Origin: Verpa conica
Taxonomy: Eukaryota > Ascomycota > Pezizomycetes > Pezizales > Morchellaceae
Assembly: GCA_033030425.1 (NCBI GenBank)
Contig: JAUFSD010000001.1
Location: 682,001 to 746,000, forward strand
Reading direction: 5' to 3'
Length of the DNA: 64,000 nucleotides
Of this stretch, positions 48,801 through 58,650 are shown one piece after another. Position 1 is the stretch's first letter, and every line of letters begins with the position of its first letter. The notes under the pieces are model-generated. The model was given only the letters and a program-made list of their open reading frames with translations. It was not told where the DNA came from and did not search any database. Both the position numbers and the translations under genes were made by a program.

Positions 48801-50638
48801 TAGGATTTCCCGGGAACCTAGCATAATGGTTCCAGCCCCGATATTATAAAAAGAGGTTTGAGACAGGCATAGTACCATTGACTTTATCAATCGTATACAT
48901 AATCCCAGGCCGGATTGAAAATATGGGGCTACCGAAGTGGAATTCTCCGCACGTGTTATTATGCACGAGTGATGGTCTATGACTATAATACACATGTGTA
49001 GAGTTACTATACTTTTAATATTACGCTACTATTTCGATACTTTAGACACCTACCAGTAAATTTTATCTGACTAAGGGGCTTCTTTAGCGTTTCGAGAATA
49101 TAGCTATAGACTTATATGAAATTATGCAATAAGGGGTCTTCACTGTCAGATATGATCGGATGAATAAATGAAAAGCGCGTAGAAAAAAGTGACTTAATTC
49201 TGGAGAAAAATAACCAATATAAAAAGTTTGATCTTTTATTCTCTATCTTTTATTAGCTCAACTCTTTTTTTGAATCATCCCCACAAAAAATAACACATCC
49301 GTTTGGGCCCCTGATCAGCAGAAACTTTCTCTAACCTAAGCCTCCTCACCAGGCCAATTTGAGAGAATGATCGGTGCACATCGCTTCGTGGACCTCCTTG
49401 CCGGACTAAGCTCGATGGCGGACTTGGCTTGGCTTAACCTGTGGCGGTAAATACTAGGGAGAGATACTTAGTGATTCTGGTCATAGCGTAGCTACATGTA
49501 GATATTAAGGGAATGGTGGATAAGAATGTTGAACCACAAATTACAGCTAGGTCTCTAACACCCGTCCAATAAATTAGCACGGAATATCTTAATAGTTTAA
49601 AAGGTTTCGGTCGCTATATGATATATACAAATAAACATAACCGCAACTCAAATGGGCTAACTTTCTGTTATGAACCGGGACATTGAAATTTGTAAGCTAT
49701 CTTTTGCGTAGGCTAAAAGACTTTGTCATGATGTATCACTAGGCCAAGTACAAATTCTAATTATCTCGTATTCAGGCCCTATCTAGCCTCCCTTACTAAA
49801 TGTTAGTCGATAAATAAAGCGTGCGTTTTGCAATACCTCAAGCATAATATCACCGCATATATCTAAGTAAGAAAAACCGCAATGTGCTGGAACAAAAAAT
49901 CTTACTCTTTACATTCCAACCTACCTCCCCTAAAAAAAACTACGAAAATCCAAAACTGACACGATAGTTTCCTACCCCAGCTCCCTCTAAAACACAATCC
50001 CGTACAGTCGACATCACACCATGGAAATACTCATTTCCCCCCACAGGCTGAGAAAACTAGCAATGACCCGTGACAGAAGCCTATCTAGAGATTTTATCTA
50101 GATATTTGGACATATTTTGATGTTGTGTGATTTAATGATGTATTTCATGTTTAGGAAGTAATGTCTTGGATTTACTCATAAAAGAGGGTTTTTTTTTTAC
50201 GAGTCAATAGTTACTGGCATCTCTTCTAGTACCTATAGCAAGTAATATTATTGTTAATAGCTATATGGCAGTCATATTCTAGTAGGCTCACACCCAAAAT
50301 AGCTAAACTATGTTGGTCACTATTATGTAATACGAGATGGCTTTGGTGAAATTAGACAGAGACCGATATCCAGGTAGCTTTTCTCTACAGTAAACACATA
50401 AATAAAGATTAAATATGCTCCCTCCAGAGTTACGTAATTTTCTCGATACTAGTTTAATCACATTTTATCAATTGAAGCCTCTAACCGGGGGGAATATAAA
50501 CAAATCTGCCACATTACACCTAGAATCAAAGTATAATGTATATAATGTCAAACAAATTATCCCTCGAGCTGTAATCTACACAAACAACCCCGCATCTACA
50601 ACCTTGTATCAGTACCAGAATTTTTACAAGGAGGAGGA
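45899..50638. other. Long gene-free spacer (4.7 kb)
   Basis: No convincing gene on either strand: frames are short, without motif or plausible splicing. Minor features are a three-copy GCAGACT repeat at 47805-47825, a T/C-rich run near 48598-48620, and TACATGTA words at 48643 and 49493. It may be old, decayed repeat. Confidence 0.45.
47805..47829. repeat. Short tandem repeat (GCAGACT)x3
   Basis: Three perfect head-to-tail copies of a 7-mer followed by GCAG. Possibly a local replication-slippage product; no known function. Confidence 0.85.
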
Positions 50639-51802
50639 CTAACCAATCTTCATTGAGCTCCCCGTCAGCGACGTGCTCTTGGCCATGAGTACGAAAATAT
50701 CTGCACATTCCTCTACCGTTGGCTTCAATATTCACAACTCTGTCAGTACTCTAGTATAACCTATACGCTCCAATGCTCATTCCTAAGCTTCAACAATTAA
50801 CAGTATACTCACGCAAGTCTTCAATACCGCCTTCTGCTTCATAGCCTCGATCCTCTCTTTCGGGAACGCCTGACCCCATTCTGTAAGCAGAAGACCAGGT
50901 TGGATCTACCCGTTATCAGCACTCCATATTACTAGTTGATAAATCCAAGAGGAGGTGCTCACAGCATTAACACGGATCTTAGGACCCTGACTAGCTGCAA
51001 GACAACGCATCAAATGAAGGCTAGCAGCCTTGGAAACTGAGTATGCAATTGAACTTCCAGAAGGATTGCTAGCCTGCACCACTCGGTAAATTAGCCAACT
51101 ATCAGGAGAAGACTAAAGGAAACTCGTACAGCAATAGAGGAGGTAATCAGCATACAACCCCCTTCATGGTTGGCATTAAATGTAGGTGCTACTGCACGGA
51201 GGAGGTGGATGTTTGCTTTGACGTTGACGGACCAGCACTATTACATATTAGACTATATTCCAGAAAATGAAAAGGGATTGTGCGGATATTACTTTATCCC
51301 AATCCTCTTCAGTAAGTGCATAAAGGTCCTCGAAGGGTCCTATTTTTGTCCATCCCTATATCCCTGCGGATCAGTACTTTGTATCCTTTCACAATAAAAC
51401 GTGGAACGAACCGCATTCGAGACGATAACATCCAATCCTCCCAACGCCTTGATACTTTCCTCCACGATTGCCTTACAACCTCCATCTGTCGCCACATCCC
51501 TAAACTCATCAACCCTATCAGCTCTCCGTCTGATTCCTATGGCTCTGCCTAATCTTCACATACTAATTCCACCTTAATTCACTTCCCGAAAGTAAGAATA
51601 AAACTCACCCCTGTAGGACAATTGCTTTGACGCCCCATATACTTCTGACCTTCTCTGCCAACACCTCGGCACAGTCAGCGGCGGAGAGGTAGTTGATAAC
51701 GACGTTGCATCCTTCAGCTGCGAACCGCTCGATTGTCGCCGCACCGAGACCACGAGAACCGCCTGTTACGAGTACGTTTTTGTTTTTGAGAGAGATTGAC
51801 AT
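50639..51802 (-). CDS. Short-chain dehydrogenase/reductase, seven exons
   Basis: NAD(P)-dependent oxidoreductase of the classical SDR family; substrate unknown. Exons on the minus strand: 51802-51609, 51529-51412, 51355-51293, 51237-51130, 51073-50963, 50905-50813, 50722-50639. Every junction is GT..AG with matching phase, total 256 aa, the normal SDR size. Motifs in order: cofactor loop T-G-G-S-R-G-L-G near residue 13; L-D-V-I-V-S-N-A-G; V-N-V-K-A-N; catalytic serine in L-I-T-S-S-I-A; catalytic Y-S-V-S-K; R-V-N-A; P-G-L-L-L-T-E-W-G-Q; and a C-terminal T-G-S-S-M-K. Six introns in 771 coding bases is dense. Intron 2 opens with GTTCGT. Genome annotation that ignores short exons would probably leave only the first exon. 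Confidence 0.9.
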
Positions 51803-52549
51803 AGTTCCTGCTTTAAAAATGAACTAGAGGGTTCTTAGGAGGGTACGGGGTCTCGTTATCAGTTAGATATTTTCCTTGAAGAGCAGTCTGGGTCTCTATA
51901 TATATATATAAATTCGAACCTTGAAACCTCATTAGTTTATAAACAAGCCACTATCGCGGTTCATACCGAATTACCGAAGATGCGCTTTATCTTACCCGTA
52001 GAACATCGGATGCACTAATGTCGTATGCGGGGTAACCCCGTCTTGGATTGCCCCACTTGAATGTACCTGATTCACACACCGGCATATTCCGTTGAATATG
52101 AGTGCGCTTTTAATATCTAACTACACCCCCGACATCTACAATGATATCTGGCTTCGCTTGACTGTAAACGGATATTAACACTTCATGATCTGCCAAATTT
52201 CTAGGACCCTCAATTCCAATCCCATCCCATCCCACTCCCACTCCCGCTATCTATACTATAGATCTCCTAGTTCTTCACAAACTTAGTCAAAAAAAAACCC
52301 CCCTACCCGAAAAAAGAGAAAAAAAATGCAGTGCATAAAGATTCAACCTCCACAAAATTACCAATCGAAAAATACAAGTCCCCATACACCTTACAAACCC
52401 TAACCAGCAGAAAATTATAAAGGCAAAAGACAATAAAATAAATTCATGTGACTCGTTCATTTCCCTTGAGTACTAATCCTAAACGCGTTTTCTTGGAGCC
52501 CCCCCCCCTTTCGAAGAAAATAAATGCAGATGATACTATCATTTGGCCT
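51803..52549. other. Spacer between the SDR gene and lst8
   Basis: Upstream of the SDR start and downstream of the lst8 stop. A (TA)n run lies at 51899-51911, with A-rich tracts near 52290-52330. No gene seen. It should contain the SDR promoter. Confidence 0.45.
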
Positions 52550-53777
52550 CTATCTCTCGCTATAATCATTAAGCGCAACACAGACTGCCCCGCGGTGATG
52601 CCCATTGTACTGTCGGATTATTTGCTGACTATGTCTCATCAGTATAGAAAGACCAGCAATAAGATCAAATAAAACGCCGCATACCTGCTTAACTCCCACA
52701 ACCTAGCATAATGATCACTACAAGCTGTAACCAAATACGCGCTATCCGCGCTAAAAGCGCAGTCCCAAACCCATCTCTGGTGTCCGTGAAGGGCGGTCTC
52801 CTGCGTAAACTTCTTCTCATCGACGCTCCAGATTTTTGCAGTGTGATCTGCAGAACAGGTCGCGAGGTGACGTACATCCGGGGAGAGGAGAACGCGGGTT
52901 ATGTACTTTGTGTGTGCTTGGAATTTACAAACAGGGACCAGTTGTGTGACATCGCGATTCTGGATCATGCGCCAGACATAGCAGTTTCCCTAGATATGTT
53001 AGTAGGGATAATGTATCTACCAGTATAGGAATATCCACATACCACATTATTCCCTGCAACGAGCATACTCCCATCTGTGGCCACCGTAACACTCCTCACG
53101 GGAATATCATCCTCGGGAATCAACTGGTGGGTACACTTATTCTCACCCAGATCCCAAATCCTAACATTCCCCGCCTGATCACAGCTAATAAGCTCACCCT
53201 GGTTCGGGTGGATAACAACATCATTTACTGGAGACCCATGCGAGTAATTTCTTTGTACTGTTGCACTACGTGTGTCCCAGATCTTGACAGTACCATCTTC
53301 AGAGGATGTCACCATCCATTTACCCTCACAGTGGAAACCAACACCTGTAACATTGTTGGAGTGACCTTCGAATTGGAGGACGGGATTCGGGTTTGTAGAC
53401 TTGATATCATAGAGCTTGACGGTTGTGTGTCCGGCTGCTGCAAGAAAGCGTTTATCGGGGGAAATGCACAGGCGGTTTACTTGAGAGTCTGAGTGCTGGA
53501 TTGTACGGGAGCAAATGCCTGAGAGAGCTTCCCAGAATCTGGTATTATGTTAGTTTTTGCTCCTCCGCTTTTTATTTTTTAATAGTAAAAGACTGAAAGC
53601 TCTCGATGGTTGGGCTCGGAGTGTGTACCTGATAGTATGGTCGTAACCGGCGGTTGCTATAAAGGGTGGAGAATAATATATCAGTTTTAGCATGTCCTAC
53701 CCTCGTGTGACCACGAGAAGAACGAAGCGGAGGCTTGCGGGAGGGAAGAGGATGTAGATACCCATAATGACACTCAT
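52550..53777 (-). CDS. TOR complex WD40 subunit Lst8
   Basis: Seven-bladed beta-propeller that stabilises the TOR kinase domain in TORC1 and TORC2. Five exons on the minus strand: 53777-53762 (16 nt), 53656-53629 (28 nt), 53538-53043, 52989-52685, 52628-52550; phases match and yield 307 aa (yeast 303). The spliced start M-S-V-I-M-A-T-A-G-Y-D-H-T-I-R-F-W-E-A-L fits the family from the first residue. Other hallmarks are Q-H-S-D-S-Q-V-N-R-L, W-M-V-T-S-S-E-D-G-T, V-I-H-P-N-Q-G-E-L-I-S-C-D, I-W-D-L-G-E-N-K-C-T-H-Q-L, H-L-A-T-C-S-A-D-H-T, G-H-Q-R-W-V-W-D-C-A-F-S and, in the last exon, Q-Y-N-G-H-H-R-G-A-V-C-V-A-L-N-D. An alternative ATG at about 53690 reads into exon 2 but gives a poorer N-terminus. 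Divergent from nup133. Confidence 0.95.
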
Positions 53778-54292
53778 ATTGAAACAGGAAACCCACGGCC
53801 GTAGGACCGCGGAAGGTATGTGTAGGGATTGAGAAGGCGATTGGGAGTAACAAAGTAATGGAGGATGGTTGTCAGGAGGGGGCGGAGGTATCGCTTAATT
53901 GATAGAGGGTATGTGATGTGATGTAGATGAGAGAAGAGATGAGGAGAGTTGGCTCGGGCAAGCAAGAGAACGGGAGTGTGGGCAGACAGGCTGAGTGCCG
54001 AGAGTAGGTCAAATAGAGAAACACCCAGGTTCGAACCCGTGATGTTTCAACTTTCCCCAGAGCCTCATCAGAGCTTGACCCTGACCCTGCATGCATACCA
54101 AGGGTTAGGGTAACTCGTGATCACGTGAACGATCTGCCAAGCACTCAGAGATGCAACAATTGATGCAATGCGCGTTTGCGGTCTAAAGTTCAACTACCAG
54201 ACAACAATCACCACACCATCACCGCCAGACATCTCTACCTAGGCCCAAAATTCAACAAAAGTACCACGGCCAACACGAGTTAACCGTCTAGC
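53778..54292. promoter_or_regulatory. Shared intergenic region of lst8 and nup133
   Basis: About 515 bp separate the divergent start codons, so both promoters must lie here. The stretch contains an inverted repeat centred on TTCGAA (about 54022-54043) with flanking complementary segments (see the hammerhead-like finding). No clear TATA box. Confidence 0.6.
54006..54080 (-). other. Hammerhead-ribozyme-like arrangement (speculative)
   Basis: On the minus strand CTGATGAG (54071-54064) is followed 15 nt later by GAAAC (54048-54044). Then comes an imperfect hairpin around GGTTCGAACC and a GTT possible cleavage triplet. GGTCAA/TTGACC (54007-54012 with 54075-54080) could close the structure. However, stem II would rest on two G-U pairs and the bases next to the core on the stem I side do not pair. 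It may be chance. Confidence 0.2.
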
Positions 54293-57200
54293 ATGTTTTC
54301 CTCCCACCCAACGGCTGGCGAGTCTGCCGCTGCAGCACGAAGGAGAACAAGGCCAATCTCGAGACCGAATTCGAGAAACACACACCACAATGAGAGACCC
54401 GCCAGCAACGCGTCAATGAACAGGAGTGTCCGGGAGGGGAGCGTAATATCCCAGCGAGTGGAGTTTGGTCATGGAAAGACAATGTCTCTGACTTCCATAA
54501 GGGGGGATAATTGTGGGAAAGATGCGGATGGTGGTGTTGTCGACTGGGTCAGTGATCATCCATATCTACAAACTATCAAACTATCACTGACATCTCAACA
54601 AATAGACAAAAAACGAGAAATATCGTGTTTCTAGACTACCTGCCCTCCCCACAGTCTTGAAAACTTGTACATGTCAGCTCTCCATCTCCATTCCCTCCTC
54701 TTCAAATACCCCAGTGCTGACATTTAAGCAGTAAATGACTCTCCCATAACAGCTGCTACAAACTCCACAAACGGACATGCTCTCCTACTCTCTCATACCG
54801 ACGCTTTTGTCTGGCAATATACAACTACCCACACCATCCCTCATACCCTTTCCTTCCCTCTACCGCGCGATGAGTCACCCTCCCCCCTCAGCCCATTTCC
54901 CCTCGGCGCCCTTGTATCCCCATCTGCAAACAGCGATGAACCAGGCCTTGTCGTCGTTATGCCCATGTCTGGGAGAATTGCATATTGGGATAGTGTAGGT
55001 TCCGCTGTCGCAGAAGGACTATTCACCAAGAAGCGTGGCGTAGAAGGAAAGGTTTCACTTGTGTCAGGCGAGAGTGTCACAGCAATCTGCAATGCTGAAC
55101 CTGCAGGGTTCCTACTATCCCTCAGTTCCGGACGACTTGCGCATCTTGCTCTACGAGATCTAGCTGGGAGGCCCGGAATTGCCGTTACGATCATGAGAGG
55201 ATACGGAACTGGTATGATGGGTGGTCTACTTGGTGCTCTGCGCGCCGGTTCAAACCGACGCGACATTGTTGCCGTCCGCGCCGGGAAGGTTCTCCGGATG
55301 GGTGAAAGGGAAATCGTGGTAGCTACAGCAAGAGGAAACTTTTCAAGATGGCAGGTAAACCGCAGCGGTACATATGCCAACATTTCCGATGTTGACCTCC
55401 GAGAAGATGTCCTCTTTGCAATCGAAAAGATTGTGCCTGGTGAGGTGATCGCGAGGAGTAGAGATCAGTTTGTGATTGTCGACGCAGCGGTACTGGAACA
55501 GACAGATTCGAGTAGTGACGACGTTGATGTGCTTGTCCTTGCGTCTTTCATGCCGAGTGCATCTAGCCCAGGAGCACTGTATGTCCTCGTCTCAATCTCC
55601 TTCTCCGCCGGGCGAGCAGCAGTCGGAGATGTCCATATCGTGAAAACATATACCAACCCACTCGAAGAAGGCCGTACAAGACCACGTTTATATCTCCCTA
55701 AACCCAGTAAAACTGCGTTCCTGGTATTCTCCCGAGCAGTGGTAATTGTTTCCACCCTGAAGCCTGAGCAGAATGAGGACGATATGACGGATGAAGTGTT
55801 TGGAGAGCATGAGGTGTTTGAGGACGTTGTTGATTTCAGAGGAGATCTGAAGGTAGAGACCGTAGGGAGCGGGATGGAGGATGTCATGTATGATCCAGTC
55901 CCAAGGGTGGATGTGAATGGGAGCTTTATGCAGGGGAGCTTTATGAGTGATGTGATGACAGTAGGGAAGAAGATTAGGAATCCTGGAGTTGTGCTGATTG
56001 CAAAAGGTGCTGGGGTCGTTCGAATCGAGACATTTGACCTCGAACCAGTAAAGACAACAAAGGCATTGAGGGAGCCGGTCAAGGTGAAAAGTAAGATTGA
56101 ACAAGCAGTGTTCTATGGTATTAAGGAAGACGTAAGTTTATCATTGACTACGAAACCATGATTACAAAAAAGCTGACTATCCCTAGAATCCTCTCAATTT
56201 CCAAGGCCGCAAAGAGGTGAACTACCCAATTCAAGAAATTGAAACAGCAGCTCTCAAAATTAGCACTGAAATCCTGTCCTCAACATCGGAATATCTTCCC
56301 ACTCTCCTACCTTCCCTCGGGGACCATCTCTTGCTCCGCGCAACTCACCTCCGCGCTCTCGCCGAGCATCTTCGCACCACCTTCCCTCCATTATCACGGG
56401 AGACCATGTGGCGACTTCTCTCTGACGCCGAGAAGTGTGAAGCTGCTCGTGCGGTTTGGGCTGCTCGAGATGCACGGCTCCGACAGGACCCTGATGCGGG
56501 TGAAGGCGTGCTAGAGGGTGTCATTACGGACTTACTACAATCTGACGATGAGGATGTTGGTGGCCATGATCCTACCCGAACATGGTTTCAACGATTCGTG
56601 GGGAGTATCGAGGAGCTACTGCCGCTGGCAAAAAAGGCTTTGATCGAGAAGAGTAAGAAGGGTCGTATGGACCCAATCTTGTTTGCGAAACATGATGCAG
56701 ATGCAAACGACATCGTCCTAGGGTCCCTACTTGCCGCATGGAAATTCAGGGTGCATTCTGCGAGATTATACGGCATGGATGGTGGTGTCGATGCAAACGG
56801 GCTCGGTAAGCAGATGAAAGGGCTTGCACCACCGTGGACTAGCGGAACAGATATCTTGCAAGCGCTAGATGTGCAGTATGAAGTCTCTAGCGCGCTATTG
56901 AAGTCCCTGTGGGGGGCAAAGAGTGCCGATGAAGAACCGAGAGAGATTGCAGACAGAGTAGCAGGGCAGTTGGTAGGGCTGGCAGAGGTTTGTTGTCGGG
57001 GGTTTGAAGAACGTGCTGCATGGTGTGAGCAGCAGACTACGGTTGGGGGTGAGGGGATTTTGCAGGAGGGGATTACGGTCAGAGAACGCTATATCGCTTC
57101 AAGAGGCGGGTGGATTAAACCCCTGGTAGATATTGGCCGCCCAGAGAAGGCCTATAAACTTGCGGAGAAGTGGCAAGATTATCGAACACTTGTCGAGCTC

Positions 57201-58650
57201 TGCTCAGAAGAGCTGATGAGGAACGATATTGCCATTACAGAGCTGAACAAGGCCCCTACTGCCACTGAGGATAAAGCCACTACTATGGAACTCCAGAAAA
57301 GCAAACAGCAGACCCTCAGTAGACTCGAGAAATACTTTGAGGACTTTGGCGGGCTATTTGCTACAGAGATGTATGAATATCTTGTCGAGAATGGACAGCT
57401 ACAGACACTCATGAACGGCTTCGAAAACTGGCGTGAAAAGTACCTTACAAACTTCCTCAGGAGCGATAGGAAGTACGCTAAACTAGAGTGGATTCACGAC
57501 GTTGGGCAAGGAGAGTTTAACCTTGCTGCTATTACTCTAAATACAGTTGCGACGGATCAGGAGGAGGATTTATGGAATAAGAAGGTTGAACTTTCTATTG
57601 GGAAACTAGCTAAACTTGCTGCTGCTGCCCAGGGGGGAATTGATGGTACTGTGTCAGAAGAAGTTAAATATATCGACGCGGACCTCGAACTTGTATCTGT
57701 CCAAGAGAATATCTATGCGAGTATAAAGCATCTTAAAGAACAGACCATCGACACTGAAGCAGCCGTGCAGGTTGGACTAGATACATACGCGAGAAGCCTA
57801 ATAGGGAAGAAACGACCTGGGTGTAGAGACTTGTGGAAGCGAGCATTTGGAAGGGCGGTTGAGGGAAAGGTTATTGGTGTAGAAGAGATTGGTGATTTGC
57901 TGACGCTTGCGGATGATTGTGGTGATTCTGGGCTCGTTGGGGATGGGAGTGCGGGAGAGGAGTTTTATTGGGCGTTGAAGGTACTGTCTTTAGGGGGGTT
58001 GAGTCGGGAGCGGAGAGAATTTGCGGAGAGGACGGTTTGGAGGAGATGCTTCTTGAGGGATGAGTAAGTCTTCTCCTATCCTGATACTATGCGCGATGAG
58101 TGCTAACTCAGTATGAAGTTGGTTAAGGATTGCGGATACGAAAGGGAGGAGTGATGTACAGGTTGAAAATGCAACTCATGATACGGCGTTATTTACTACT
58201 ATTAAACTTGGATACGAGAAGGGTATGTTTTTCTTCCGTCATCCTACCAATATTATAATGAAACTCACGCCTACTACAGGTCTTTTCAACGAGAAATCAC
58301 CCTTCCAACCTCTACAACCTGAAGAAACGTACTTCTCTGAGACTCTCAATGAACTAAAATTCCGCTTTACCCGCGCCGATGAGTCTGAACTTACTACCCT
58401 TGCTCACGATCTAATCTCAGAGAATAAACAGCTCGAGAAGTTTGTCAATAGTGCCAAGTTAGGATCATGGTTTTTAGGTGTATGTGATAGTGCGAAGAGG
58501 GTCGCAATGGCAGGTGCTGATACTACGTATGGAGCTGGGAGTTATGTGGAGGATAGTTATATAGGAGAGAGCTATGTTGAGGAGAGTTACGTTGAGGAGA
58601 GCTATGTTGGGGGGAGTTATGAGGAAGGAGATACAGAAATGGATGGGTAA
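54293..58650 (+). CDS. Nucleoporin Nup133 (Y-complex)
   Basis: Scaffold nucleoporin of the Nup107-Nup160 (Nup84) Y-complex. Six exons: 54293-54547, 54606-54666, 54732-56131, 56187-58063, 58119-58222, 58280-58650; all phases match, giving 1355 aa. The N-terminal tail is Arg/Ser-rich. A beta-propeller follows: Y-R-V-S-R-L-P-A-L-P; G-H-A-L-L-L-S-H-T-D-A-F-V-W; V-V-M-P-M-S-G-R-I-A-Y-W-D-S; A-G-F-L-L-S-L-S-S-G-R-L-A. Conserved R-R-D-I-V-A-V-R-A-G comes next, then a long alpha-helical C-terminal stack with W-I-K-P-L-V-D-I-G-R-P-E-K-A-Y-K-L-A-E and C-terminal L-T-L-A-D-D-C. The fungal Nup133 pattern is clear. The last exon ends in acidic (S-Y-V-E-E)-like repeats, perhaps a lineage-specific tail. Intron 5 (58223-58279) begins GTATGT. 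Start ATG at 54293 has no in-frame competitor upstream. Confidence 0.92.

Noticed and set aside
54021..54044. GGTTCGAACC as the B box of a tRNA gene
   Set aside because: It matches the B-box core on either strand, but the T-arm stem does not pair beyond two bases, and no acceptor stem, anticodon arm or properly spaced A box is present.
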